In this document: positions 11,075 to 22,910 of the stretch, one piece after another
How the letters are laid out: every line of letters starts with the position of its first letter
Position numbering within the stretch: position 1 is the first letter of the stretch
Source of the DNA: Emydura subglobosa
Taxonomy: Eukaryota > Chordata > Testudines > Chelidae
Direction of reading: 5' to 3'
DNA length: 64,000 nt
NCBI GenBank assembly: GCA_007922225.1
Contig: ML679956.1
Location: forward strand, 20,462,689 to 20,526,688
The notes under the pieces: generated by a model
Told to the model about the DNA's origin: nothing
Databases searched by the model: none
The model's input: the letters and a program-made list of their open reading frames with translations, nothing else
Program-made: the position numbers and the translations under genes

Positions 11075-13363
11075 GTAATAGTGACCATAACATAATAAAA
11101 TTTAACATCCTAGGGGCAGGGGGAAACCAAAGCAGCCCACCACAGTAGCATTTAATTTCAGAAAGGAGAGCTACACAAAAATTAGGAAGTTAGTTAAACA
11201 GAAATTAAAAGGTACAGTGCCAAAAGTGAAATCCCTGGAAGCTGCATGGAAGCTTTTTAAAGACACCATAATAGAGGCTCAGTTTCAAGGTATACTCCCA
11301 AATTAAAAAAAATAATAAAAGGACCCAAAAGAGTGCCACAGTGGCTAAACAACAAAGTAAAAGACGCATTTAGAGGCAAAAAGGCATCCTTTAAAAAGTG
11401 GAAGGTAAATCCTATTGAGAAAAATAGGAAGGAACATAAATTCTGGCATGTGAAGTGTAAAAATATAAACAGGAAGGCCAAAAAAGAATTTGAAGAACAG
11501 CTAGCCAAAAACTCAAAAAGTAACAGCAAAAACATTTTAAAATACATCTGAATCAGGAAGCCTGCTAAACAACCAGTGGGGCCACTGGATGATCGAGATG
11601 CTAACAGAGCACTCGAGGAAGATATGGCCATTGCAGAGAAACTAAATGAATTATTTGCATTAGTCTTCATGGCTGAGAATATGAAGGAGATTCCCAAACC
11701 TGAGCCATTCTTTTTAGGTGACAAATCTGAGGAACTGTCCCAGATAGAGGTGTCATTAGAGGAACAAATTGATACATTAAATAGTAATGTCACCAGGACC
11801 AGATGGTATTCACCCAAGAGTTCTGAAGGAACTCAAATGTGAAATTGCAGAACTACTAACTGTGGTATGTAACCTATCATTTAAATCAACTTCTGTACCA
11901 GATGACTGGAGGATATCTAATGTGATGCCAATTTTTTTTTAAAAAAGCTCCAGACGCAATCCTAGCAACTACGCGCCAGTAAACCTAATTTCAATACCAG
12001 GCAAATTGGTTGAAACTATAGTAAAGAACAGAATTATCAGACACATAGTTGAATACCATTTGTTGAAGAAGAGTTAACATGGTTTTTGTAAAGGGAAATC
12101 ATGCCTTAGCAATCTACTAGAATTCTTTGAGGGGGTCAACAAGCACGTGGACAAGGATTATCCAGTGGATATAGTGTACTTAGGTTTTCAGAAAGCCTTT
12201 GACAAGGTCCCTCACCAAAGGATCTTGAGCAAAGTAAGCTGTCATGGGATAAGAGGGAAGGTCCTCTCCTGGATCAGTACAGGTTAAAATACAGGAAACT
12301 ATGGGTAGGAATAAATGGTCAGTTTTTTGAATGGAGAGAAGTAAATAGTGGGGACTCCAGGGGTCTATCCTGGGACTAGTACTATTCAATATATTCATAA
12401 ATTATCTGAAAAAGGGGTAAACAGTGTGACTGGACAACAAAACGGCAGATGAAATTCAAGGTTGATAAATGCAAAGTAATACATATTGGAAAACATAATC
12501 CCAACTATACAAATAAAATGACGGGGTCTAAATTAGCTGTTACCACTCAACAAAGAGATCTTGGAGTCTTTGTGGATAGTTCTCTGAAAACATCCACTGA
12601 ACGTGCAGTGGCAGTCTAAAAAGCTAACAGAATGTTCAGAATCATTAGGAGAGAAATCGATAAGATAGAAAATACCATATTGCCTCTATATAAGTCCATG
12701 GTATGCCCACATCTTGAAGACTGTGTACAGATATGGTCGTCCCATCTCAAAAAGATATATTGGAATTGGAAAAGGTATAGAAAAGAGTCATAAAAATGAT
12801 TAGGGGTATGGAACACCTTCCAGATGAGGAGAGATTATTAAAACCGGGACTTTTCAGCTTGAAAATGAGATGACTAAGGGGGGACATGATAGAGGTCTAG
12901 AAAATTGTGAATGGTGTGGAGAAAGTAAATAAGGAAGTGTTATTTACTTTTTTCTCATAACAGAAGAACTAGGGGTCACAAAATGAAATTAATAGGTTGC
13001 AGGTTTAAAACAAACAAAAGGAAGTATTTCTTCATACAATGCACAATCAACCTGCGGAACTCTTTTCCAGAGGATGTTGTGAAGGTTTAGACTATAACAG
13101 GGTTCTAAAAAGAACTAGATATGTTAATGGAGGATAGGTCCATCAATGGCTATAAGCCAGGATGTGTAGGGATGCAAAACTATGCTCTGAACTGTCTCTA
13201 GCCAGATTTTGCCAGAATCTGGGAATGGGCAATGTGATGGGTCACTTGATGATTACCTGTTCTATTCATTCCCTCTGAAGCACCTGGCATTGGCCACTGT
13301 CGGAAGATAGGATAGTAGGTTAGATGGACCAATGGTCTGATCCAGTATGAATGTTCTTATAGT
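11075..13363 (+). mobile_element. CR1 LINE, longest copy in the window (ORF2 linker, RT, 3' UTR), decayed
   Basis: Plus-strand frames in order: the end of the endonuclease region; a basic linker (11333-11551, 'PQWLNNKVKDAF'); a frame with 'VGPLDDRDANRALEEDMAIAEKLNELFA' in part (11576-11842); RT with 'SNLLEF' and 'FQKAFDKVPHQRI', where the first catalytic Asp is Gly (YLGFQKAF); and the CR1 C-terminal region. The 3' UTR ends at ATGTTCTTATAG (13352-13363). An internal deletion removes the ADD box region around 12415-12425, where 'AAAAAGGGGTAAACAGTG' jumps to 'TGACTGGACAAC'. Stops, frameshifts and this deletion make it inactive. Confidence 0.9.
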
Positions 13364-16078
13364 CTAACGCAATTTATAGTAACAAACCCACTTCTACTGG
13401 CCTTAAGTAGGCATGAGTTTGATCCTATCAGAGCAGTGGTGCACAGCTATTCTGGTTGGTAGGTGTGATGACCACAACAACAAATTCTGACTGCAAATCC
13501 TATAGACTCTCCAGCTGTTAGAACCATGTGGGTATATGATAATAAGTGGGCTGACCCAAGAATGAAACATATACAGGTGGGGCACAAAATAAATTATTCT
13601 GAGTTTGGCAGTGATAAGGTAAAAGACATTGTTTAGTGGAAAAGTAGAGTGGCTTAATTAAAGGAATTTCACTAAACAGCAGTAAACAGTAACTAACAAT
13701 AAACAGCACAACCTGGGATGTCCAAGTGCAAAAAACCTTTTGACTGTTAACTTATAAAGGCAACAGTCTAAAAATGTCAGTATTTGTGCTCTATTTTGAC
13801 CTTTTAGGTGACAGGATGAGTACATTGGCTTAATGATAATAAATTCATCAACAAACATAAAAAATAATTAACCATTTTCTGGCTGGGGTTTAGCTAGTTT
13901 AACCAAATATAAATGTCCAATGTGGACATGTAGTTTCCCTTTAAACACAGGACTGGAAAGCTATAAATGAGTCACTGCCTTTAGTACAGAATACCATGCT
14001 AATTCTAGCCATGCACGCCACAAACTTCAGGTGTTAATTTTTTAGTGCTGTGCAGATTTTCAAAAGTGGCAGGGTATGTCTTTAAAAATCAAATTTATGT
14101 TCTTGCTTCACTGCAATGACTCCATTTTAAGTAGCTGCAGAAATCCAAAAACCCCAGTGCTCATTACACCTTTACAACCCTAAACCAGGACTGACTGCTA
14201 TGCGGAGACATAAGCATAACAGATAATAATGCTGAAAAGGAGTAGAGTTGCGAGTGGGGCTGCAGGGAAGTGCTGCACTGGAGTGAAAATGGCTTGGAAA
14301 GGAAATACTGTTTCTTGCTTGTTGTCTTGTCCATGAATAACTCAGGAACAAACATAATGAATGAACTTACTCCACCATAATTCAGTCTAAAATGTGGCTT
14401 CTTTTTTACTGAGACAGCATATGTTTGTGCTACAAAAAATTACTCAGGACAGAGAGTAGAAAAGATTAAATGAAAGCTTCTTAGAATTATCCAAAATAAT
14501 TAATGTTTGCTGCTGTATTTATGGCTGGACACCTATCACTCCCATACGAGTGCTGAAGTCAGCCACGAGGGAGGGATGAACAGAGGAACGGTTGTCCATT
14601 TTCACTGTAGAAAGGCCTTGTAAAAAGTCTTCACTGCCAGTAAGCATGAGCATCTCAACCAGTCTCCTCTAGCAACTCTGCTAGTGGCACAGGATGACAA
14701 GGTTAAAGGGAGACTTAAAGGGAAATACCCAGTAAACAATCTACTGCTCAGTATAAATGCACTGCAACTGAAAAGGTTAATGGCTGTACAACACCAATAC
14801 TGAGGTTTCCATTTGAAAGCCAATGGCAAAATAAAAATAATTTAAGTTCTGTTAGGAATCACAAGTCAAAGAAGTTACATTAATTGTTTGTACACTGAGA
14901 AATGTCAATAAGTGAACTGAAAGCAAGCTGATACATAGAAATCATAATAGCATGGCATTTTAAAAAATTTTGCCATTACTGATTAAATTGATTTTCTCCT
15001 AACAAGAAAATCTGCAAAATGAAAGTGGGTTTAATTTTTCCTACCTGCTAAATATTGATCCCAGGATACTCGCACTGAACACATATTTCTGATAGGAAAG
15101 AAAAAGCATTTTAAAATAAAAGATCTGTTGGGTTGAATGGGAGACAATTCAGGATAACAGCTCTCATGTAAATGTCCTTCAATGTCCAGCAAAGTTAGTG
15201 GGTTTGTTTAAAGAAAACAATGTTCTTTATAAAGCCAATAGAAGCCACAGAAATTGGAAAATAATTACTTGCTCTATCTGTAAATGAGCAGGTATGTAGA
15301 CAGTCTCCCTTCTTCTTATACTCCCCCAATTCTGAATTGAGAATCTATACTGAAGTTCTCACTCATTCCTTATCCAGGCAAAGCTCACACTTACTTTAAA
15401 GGGATTTCATTTGAAAATAATAGACCAGGTTCTGCTCTCCATAATTCCATCAAAATGCTTAAATTCACTGGGGCTGTACTACAGAACAGAATTTAGTCCA
15501 ATAACAGTTATGACTGAGTAAGGACTGAATAACAATTTTATAATTGTGCCCAGTGACTATAGGGTTGTACTAAATGGGAAAGAATGAATTGGTTTAGGGG
15601 AAAGAAATGGAAATGCCAGAAATCTTATAAGAAAACCTGTTCTAACAAGATATCTGTGTCTATTTTGCAGACATGAGGGTTTTTAATAAATTCCATGTAT
15701 ACATCCAAATGTTGGAGTGCTTATCCAAACCTGAACTCCAGATCGCTTAAGATTCAACCGTTACTATTTCAGAATGGCACAAAAATTGATACTTACAGGG
15801 TGCAGTTTGTCATTCATTGGTTCTAAAACTTCCCAGTGCAGCAAAAATGGTGGGGAGGAGAGGAGTTGTTCCTATTTCCTATCTTCCTTAGCAATCAGAA
15901 GTTCAAAGGCAATTTAAATGTAGGTTTTCAACTGGTCTCCCAGCTGGAATCTGAACCTCACTTAATCCAAAATGAGGTCATGTTCAGCATTACAGAAACT
16001 ATAATCTGACATAATTAGTAGTTCTTTGCCACAGCTTGTGTCACCTTAACTGTGATCTTTCAAAACTGGTAAAATTAA
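13364..16078. other. Unassigned 2.7-kb sequence
   Basis: I see no repeat family, no exon-like frame and no RNA gene here. Composition is ordinary and AT-rich, and no frame exceeds 75 codons. Confidence 0.4.
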
Positions 16079-16761
16079 GTTTATGAGGTTCTTCAATATG
16101 GTAGCTGAACTTTGTGACTTTCTCCTGACTCACAACTACTTCAGATTTGGAGACAATCTATACCTTAACGTCAGTGGCACAGCTATGGGCACCCGCATGG
16201 CCCCATAGTATGCCAACATTTTTATGGCTGACCTAGAACAACGCTTCCTCAAAACTCATCCCCAAGCACCTCTCCTTTACCTACACTACATTGATGAAAT
16301 TTTCATCATCTGGACCCATGGGAGAGTCCCTCGAAGAATTCCACCAGGATTTCAATAATTTCCACCCCACCATCAACCTCAGCCTGGACCAGTCCACACA
16401 AGAAATCCACTTCCTGGACACTACAATACAAATAAAGGATGGTCACATTAATACCACCCTATATCAAAAACCAACTGACCTCAATACATATCTTCATGCC
16501 TCCAGCTTCCACCCTGGACACATTACACGATCCATTGTCTACAGCCAAGCCCTAAGATACAACCGGATTTTCTCCGATCCCTCAGACAGAGACAAACACC
16601 CACAGGATCTCCATAAAACATTCTTAAAACTACAATACTCACCTGGAGAGGTGAAGAAACAAATTGACAGAGCCAGACAGGTACCCAGAAATCACCTACT
16701 ACAGGACAGACCCAACAAAGAAAACAACAGAACACCATTGGCCATCACCTACAGCCCCTAG
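16079..16761 (+). pseudogene. Penelope-like reverse transcriptase fragment
   Basis: The frame entering from 16150 reads GTAMGTRMAP, then a stop, then YANIFMADLEQRFL, then the catalytic box YIDEIFIIW. In this copy the second Asp of the usual YxDD is Glu. The frame resumes from 16291 to 16761 with 'FHPTINLSLDQSTQEIHFLD', 'LYQKPTDLNTYLH' and 'HPGHITRSIVYSQALRYNRI', a typical Penelope RT thumb/C-terminal stretch. It would have copied the element RNA at a nicked target. The stop at the MAP-YAN step and the changed catalytic residue argue against activity. Confidence 0.88.
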
Positions 16762-16901
16762 CTAAAAACTCTCCAACCCATTGTTAAGGATCTACAACTA
16801 TCCTAGTAGATGATCCCTCACTCGCTCAAGACCTATCCTTGGGGAGAGACAGCCCCCCAACCTGAAACAGATACTCACCAGCAACCATACACCATTCAAG
16901 A

Positions 16902-17354
16902 AGAACACTAACCCAGGAACAATACCCCTGCAACAAACCCCGTTGCCAGCTCTGCCTGCACATTGACTCTAGTGACGCCATCACAGGTCCTAATCACATC
17001 AGCCACACAATCAAGATCTCATTCACCTGCACATCTACTAATGTAATATATGCCAGCATGTGCCAGCAATGCCCCTCCGCCATGTATCTTGGCCAAACTG
17101 GACTGTCAATACCCAAAAGAATAAACAAACACAAATCAGACATAAAAAATGGTAACATCCATAAACCAATCGGAGAGCACTTCAATCTCCCAGGACACTC
17201 TGTAGCTGACTTGAAAGTTGCCATACTTCTACAAAAAAACTTCAAAAACAGACTTCAGCGAGAAACTGCAGAGCTGAGACTCATGTGCAAAGTTGACACA
17301 ATCAAACTGGGTCTGAATAGAGACTTGGAATGGTTATCTCATTACAAGAAGTAA
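16902..17354 (+). pseudogene. GIY-YIG endonuclease domain of the Penelope-like element
   Basis: One frame stays open from about 16902 to the stop at 17352-17354, longer than the ATG-to-stop stretch beginning at 17058. It reads a Cys linker (PCNKPRCQLC), then VIYASMCQQCPSAMYLGQTG, where IY and YLGQTG supply the GIY-YIG signature preceded by the CxxC typical of Penelope. It continues 'INKHKSDIKNGNIHKPIGEH' and ends 'LNRDLEWLSHYKK'. This nuclease would nick target DNA. The domain looks nearly intact (about 150 codons) but is out of frame with the RT part, from which it is separated by stops near 16760-16810. Confidence 0.85.
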
Positions 17355-17510
17355 TTGTCACTGTTCACACATTCTCATCTTCTAATCAATGGTTGTGAAT
17401 AGGCCTCATCTACTCTCACTGAATGGACTTTGCTAACACCTACCCTCCCCATTGTTGTTCCTTACCCTTGGATGTATATATATATACCTCCTATCTGATT
17501 TCTATTTCTT

Positions 17511-17550
17511 GCATCTGATGAAGTGGGTTGCAGCCCATGAAAGCTTAGGC
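17511..17550 (+). ncRNA. Minimal hammerhead-ribozyme-like motif in the Penelope tail
   Basis: The elements fall in hammerhead order: GCAT, the core CTGATGA (17515-17521), a stem II of five pairs (GTGGG with CCCAT, one G-U pair), GAAA (17539-17542), the self-complementary AGCT, then AGGC, which pairs with the leading GCAT except for one mismatch. Minimal hammerheads with a palindromic stem III, thought to act as dimers, are known in Penelope-like elements. There is one extra A between core and stem II, so activity of this copy is doubtful. Confidence 0.55.
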
Positions 17551-17645
17551 CTGCAGAAATTAAATTGGTTAGTCTTTAAAGTAATACAGGACTCTCGTTG
17601 TGTTTGCTGTATACAGACTAACATGGCTACCCTTCTGGATCTACT

Positions 17646-18223
17646 CAACAAGTATTCCTATGGACCCTAATGGGGCCTCTGATAAAGCAAGCGTGAACAA
17701 GGGGGGAAATAAACTGGCCGTTAGTGAACAGCAAAATAGACAGACAATGTTTAAATGAATCAGAGATAACATTTACACTGTTAATTCAATACCATAAGAA
17801 TGAGATGTATTGTTGCATGTGTAAATAACCAAAGACCAGTGAAAAAGAAAATAGAGCCTCTTAGAGAAGGCTGGGATAAAAACAACATATTATTTTCTTT
17901 GGAATTTATAAAGAAGTAACAGGAAAAGATTCTAGAAGCAGACAGATGTTCCCCAGGGAATCCATAAGGAATATTGAGGGGAAATTAAGATTGTACCAAA
18001 ACAGAAGTGTCTAAAGTCTGACATGAAGTGGTGAATGTGACAAGAAAGAAGAGCCTGTTTTAAAAGATAGACTCAAAACAACGTTAACAACTATAGGGAT
18101 GCCAAGTAACACGGGAAAAGCTGATTGAAAATAAAAAAGTTAAGACTGAAGAGGACCCCACAGCCACCCTAGGAAAATTGCTTCATGTTTAGTTAGCATT
18201 ACTCCTCCCAATTTCCCCACCTC
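17646..18223. other. Unassigned sequence
   Basis: AT-rich, purine-rich in parts (17830-18080). No repeat family recognised. Confidence 0.4.
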
Positions 18224-18370
18224 ATGTACTATTTTTATTATTTATATTGTGATAGTACTTAACAGTCGCAGTCATAGACCACGACAATATTGTATAAACA
18301 CAGAACAGAAAGATGGTCCTATGGCCCAAAGAGTTTACACTTTAATTATAAGGCAAGAGGTATATATCCT
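18224..18370 (-). repeat. SINE/LINE 3'-tail type repeat (antisense)
   Basis: It begins with a T-rich ATTTTTATTATTTATATTG, then 'GTCATAGACCACGACAATAT', then 'CCCAAAGAGTTTACA'. The same order of words recurs at 30738, 49990 and 63838, and inverted at 31705, defining one ancient interspersed family (MIR/L2-like tail, exact name unknown). Confidence 0.55.
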
Positions 18371-21300
18371 GTTTACCTAACATGGTGTGTGACACACCAT
18401 GTATAGAGAAAAAAAATGCACCTTTGATATTGCTCAATGTACCTAGTATATTACATCCTCTGAGAAGTGCTTATATTCACTGTGTATTAATGCTGCTACC
18501 CCACACAAACTGTGACAGCATTCCAAAGCACAGGGCTTAAACAGTGTACCATCTGTTTCTGTTGCCATCTGGGTTTTCTCTGAGTGAAATTGAGAGTACA
18601 GTGGACCAGTGTAAGGCTGTGGAAGAAGGAGACATTTTCAGAACTGGTGTTTAATTGTGTAGAGTATAATGATAATCAGCCCACTATTAAAATAGGGGAT
18701 ATATTTCTAAACTGGACCATTGGAGGGAGCTGTTCACTGTAATTCCCATCTGGCAAATAAACAGTGACCCTCTGGGAAATATGAGAGTAGGTGTGGACAG
18801 GAAAGCCAAATCTCAAAAGTTAAAAAATAAATAGCATTAGATGCAGGAGCTTGTGATGTAGTGGGAAGATGACTGAGCCTTTCAACATGACTGGGTGACT
18901 ATTGGACAGTCAGAGATGCCCAGTCCAAACTATGTTCAGGGCAAATCAAGGTTGAGAAGTGCTCTGGGAAACTAAGGAGATGTTAGAGAAGTTACAGTAA
19001 ATGATGGTTTCAGTGTGATTGCAATAAGTTTCTGTTCAGCTTCCCCAGCAAGAGTTTCTGTGCCTGTACATTCCTCCCAATCCCCACTCAGAGTGCAGTA
19101 TCAGCACAAGAGGTTTCTGCTTTAGCTGTGCATAGACTGGCATGGAGAATAGTACTGGGGGCTGATTTACTTAGAACGTGCAAATCCAACATTCTGTACA
19201 AGTAGCATGGATGGTCTATCTATGGCCATTGGTAGTGGGCAGTGCTAAGGCTGTGCTGCACCCTGGAGCCCAGGACAGGGAGTTAGGAAGGTGGATTTTG
19301 CCTCCATTTCACCATCATAAATAGCATTATTTGAGTATTATGCAAGTGACGTGACCTTCGCCCTCTGTAAACAAATTCCACATTCCAAATTCCTTTACTC
19401 CCAGACTCGTATGTGAAGCGGGTGTTTGGCCCAAGTTCACATATACCAGTTCCAATAGCTGTTTATGCCTAAGAGAATATTGTACCTAGCCTTGCTCTTT
19501 GTAATCAATGGATATCTTGCTGTTGGTTTGTATAGGAATATGATTGGGACCTGAGATTCTTTTTTTCTAAACTCTCTTTGCTTTGTCCAATGTAATTCAA
19601 GATCATTTTCTTTGACTTTTCACTATATGAAAAGCAACTAAGACAGACATGAAGCAACCATAAGCCACTTCTCTGGCGATACACGTATCAGGTCCAGCCA
19701 TTTTGAAGCTAGTTGTCTTTCCTCTACACTGTCCCCTGATTTATATCTCCTGAAAATTAACATGAACCTCACTGAAATTCTGAAGGCAGTGCAGAGGTTT
19801 GAGCATTAACTTAAGCTAATGGCCAGACTTGGGAGGGATTTAAAATGAATTTATCCACCTCCAGAGAACAATATCTCTACAGAGAAAAAACTGCCGAAAG
19901 AAGCAATGGTGAAAACTAGTGAAAACAGTTAGGGAACAAAAGATTTAGTCCTTCTGTTTTGACTGCAAACTCACAGAGGGCTAAGGAGTGGGACTTTCCG
20001 GCCTTATGTTTTTCAGTGTTTTAAGAATTATAGTAACATGAAAAGTCTTTTAAATTTGTCACCAATAAGATTTTCTGTGTGTTTTAGACAACATCGTATT
20101 TTTAAGACACTGAAAGGGAGGTAAAGGGAAAACTGACAAACGGTTCCTCATGCCATTTGGAATGAATATAAAGTTGTCTTCTGGCATCAATGAAGAGGAG
20201 ATTTCCAGGTTATTCTCCTAGCTGGAGCCTGTAGAGCAGATGTACAACACATGGAAAGAAAATGATACTCAGAAAAAAATAAATCTGGAATATAAAGACA
20301 GGAATTTCAGGAATCACTGAGGTCCGTGCCCCAAAATATGCCATTTTCACTAACCATACCACCCCAAAACCCCTGTATTTTATAACTGTGGTTGTTTTAT
20401 GAAGCCAGTACGCTGCCAAAATCCTGCTGCTCTTCAAAAATTTATCCATGGAGAGAAGGCTCAGTGCTGTTTATGCTTTTGTTTTTCTGTGACTCAAAAT
20501 GGACAGAAAACAGATTCTGTTCTTCATACAAAATACATTAAATCTTCATTTATGGATACTATTGAACGGTCATAAGAAGGACAGCTTCTCAGGGAATATC
20601 ACTTCTTCAGTGCCCCTTGACAATGAGCCTGCTTTTGACAAGAGCACTCAATAGCAAAAAGAGAGTTTCCAGCTAATAATAAGCTCCAGTAAATACAGCC
20701 ACTGTGACCTTCCAAAGTTACATCAGCCACATATCTCTTCAGCTATGTTCATCCCAGGCAACATTACTCCTGTCTGTGCAGTGAACCATGTCTCTTTCAG
20801 AAGCATCTGTGGATTTTGAGTGATCCCTAAGCATTTTAGAAGTGCAAAGCTAATTAAAATTATGAAAGGATTTATTTTAGCTTTTAATGGTATATGCTTA
20901 ACTACTTTTGTTAACTGATGAATTCCATCTATGCATAAAAGGATTAGTGGAAAATCTGCAGTGCAATGCAAATCAGTATCCAATATGGTTAATCAAACAA
21001 TGCTTTTTTGGTAACCAGACTATCAGACAAGCTCATGGAACACCTGGAGGGCAACTCTCTGATAGCAGCTCCTTGTGCTGGAAGGAATTAAATAAGGGAT
21101 AAACTATGGACAGCTGAAGTCTAAAAAAATATCCCAATTGTGATGGCTTTTAGGAAAAGAGCTTGCAAGTGCTTCATTTTCTTTAGGATTTGCTGGGATG
21201 CAAGAGTCCCATTTTCTCTTACAAAAAAGTCTCCATAGATGGATGGAAACTTTCACAAATAGTCCTAATTTGCCTTTCAAATTATCAAGGGTTTAGTAAA

Positions 21301-21426
21301 ACATGGGTTAATGCACTGCCTGCCTTTCACTTCTGGAGACCTGGATTCAAAGTAGGTCGCAAGTAAAATAACTCTGGTAATTTCAGTCTAGTCCCTAGTG
21401 GTCATTTATCTGCTTCTCAAAACCAC
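18371..21426. other. Unassigned 3-kb sequence
   Basis: No repeat family, exon, RNA gene or regulatory site that I can support. The longest frames (20210-20449 and 20723-20983, minus strand) have no motif. Confidence 0.4.
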
Positions 21427-21483
21427 CATCACCTAATTAAGCAGTGTCTTGCATCACTATCACATAATCAAGCAGTGTCTTGC
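21427..21483. repeat. Two-copy tandem duplication, about 31-bp period
   Basis: ATCACCTAATTAAGCAGTGT followed by CTTG occurs at 21428, and ATCACATAATCAAGCAGTGT followed by CTTG at 21460. The copies differ at two positions over 24 bp, so this is a local duplication. Confidence 0.75.
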
Positions 21484-21654
21484 TGGGGTGAGGCCCAGTT
21501 CTGAACTAAATATAATGAACTTGGGGATCATGATGGAGGTGCATTTTGAGGAAATCTGCACAGCAGAGTTTGGCTGCTTTTTCCAACTTCATACTCCAGG
21601 TCTACGTCATCTTGTCACAACGTTGAACCATTTGTGCTATGATGTCCAGGAGAG

Positions 21655-21800
21655 GTAGGGAAGTACTATTATCCTTATTTTACAGAGGAGGAATGAGAGG
21701 TTAAAGCGTTTGCCCAAGGTCAAACAGGAAGTCTCAAGTAGAGCTGAGAAATAAATCCACATCTCCTGCATTCCAGCCCAGTGCTTTAGCCAAAAGACCT
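21655..21800 (-). repeat. MIR-like SINE (antisense)
   Basis: The stretch ATTTTACAGAGGAGGAATGA, then 'TTGCCCAAGGTCAAACAGGA', then 'CCCAGTGCTTTAGCC' is the reverse complement of the MIR-type core and tRNA-derived head. Confidence 0.75.
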
Positions 21801-22131
21801 TCCCTTGCAGACTACTTTGACATCTGCTTTCTACAAATACTTATACCAGTAAAACTAACTGCTCAGATTTGCAGAAGGCAGACAGAAAGAGGACTCAAGC
21901 ATGGCCAACTGAATATCTTCTTTAAAACAGCAACACTGCAAAAACAAAATAAAACAAAACATCAAAATATAGCTGTCATCCCTCCTTTACACCATGTGAG
22001 AAGGTGAAAGTATCAAGGTGACTGTAGGGCGGGCCCCTGCCCGGTCCAGTCCTGGCGGCCCTTCCACGGGCCCCGGCTCGGCGGAAGGCCACTGTGCCTT
22101 CCTAATCAATAGGGGAAAGTTAGCTTTTCAG

Positions 22132-22235
22132 CCTTTCGCCCCGGCCCTCAGGCAGGGCGGGCGAGCAAGGAGCCTTNNNNNNNNNNAGGAGCCTTTCGCC
22201 CCGGCCCTCAGGCAGGGCGGGCGAGCAAGGAGCAG
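22132..22235. repeat. Tandem repeat (about 44-bp unit) around an assembly gap
   Basis: The unit CCTTTCGCCCCGGCCCTCAG, then GCAGGGCGGGCGAGCAAGGAG, is present on both sides of the gap. Copy B has a comparable duplicated unit (CCAGCCCTGCCTGGGGGCGT, twice, 57101-57172), so this repeat belongs to the element and probably varies in copy number. Confidence 0.8.
22177..22186. other. Assembly gap (10 Ns)
   Basis: Ten Ns inside the tandem repeat of the CpG-rich LTR. The true length is unknown, and the translated frame that runs through it (22018-22485) is meaningless. Confidence 0.98.
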
Positions 22236-22422
22236 TGAGCTCGAGTCCAGCCAGCGGTATAGGCTAATCACTCTTCAGGGGTTGGCAAGGATCAGGGGGG
22301 CGGGGAGGGGGACGCAGGCCCACCCAACTCCACTGTGTCCCAGCCCAGGGCCCTGGCAGTGGCATGGGTGTTGCCACTCCGTCGGCGGGGCTCCTGCCGC
22401 AACACGCCGGCGGGCGTTATCC

Positions 22423-22910
22423 CTAGTACAGCCACGCCTCTGGCTGTCCCTGGGCTCCTTCCTCCCCTGGTTCCCCGGTACCTGAGTCCGTCGGTTCCTC
22501 TGGGTCGTCGGAGTACACCGCACGGGGTAGGCCAGTCAGTCCTTCTGCATCCACGGGGGGCAGGCTGGGAAACTCCTCAGCGAGGGGCAGCTCCTCCAGA
22601 TCACAGGGCTGGGGGTACAATTCAGCCTCCGGCAACTCCTCCAGGTCAGATCCTGCCTCCAGGGGTTGGGCAGCTCCTCCAGGTCCGGACCGGCTTCTGG
22701 GCGGAACTCCCAGCTCTCCGGTTCAGGGGGCTCGTCCCAGCCGCTGCGGGCCTGAGGCTGGGCCCAGCGCTTCAGGCCTGTAGGCCTCGGCCAGTCCAGG
22801 GGGCCCAGAGGCCCAACCCAGGCCTTAGAGGCGGGTCGCCCCGGGGGCTGCAAGGCTGGGAGAGGGTTACCTGAGGCGGAGGTGGTTTGGCCCCTGGCTG
22901 CAACCAGCAA
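22423..22910 (-). pseudogene. Acidic LEELP-rich ORF of LTR copy A (frameshifted)
   Basis: On the minus strand one frame reads WDEPPEPESWEF then PEAGPDLEELP (22536-22910). After a frameshift near 22640 a second frame reads LEELPLAEEFPSLPPVDAEG and 'GEPGEEGAQGQP' before the stop near 22423. The second part aligns to copy B's LEELPFEDEPMELPELPPVD and 'GFGEEEAQGSP' with clear similarity. No known domain recognised; it is rich in Glu, Pro, Leu and Trp. Whether it was ever translated is unknown. Confidence 0.45.

Larger units (their letters stand above)
16079..17645 (+). mobile_element. Penelope-like retroelement, 5'-truncated, with 3' tail
   Basis: In order on the plus strand: the RT C-terminal half, a Cys-rich linker, a GIY-YIG endonuclease, then a non-coding tail of about 290 bp. 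The tail has a hammerhead-like motif (17511-17550) and the terminal words 'AGACTAACATGGCTACCCTT'. This RT plus GIY-YIG order is diagnostic of endonuclease-positive Penelope-like elements. The element is 5'-truncated inside RT and carries stops and frameshifts, so it is not functional. Clade (Neptune, Poseidon or other) not determined. Confidence 0.9.

Noticed and set aside
11257..11817. 186-codon minus frame
   Set aside because: Antisense to the CR1 ORF2 linker. Composition follows from the sense strand and there are no motifs of its own.
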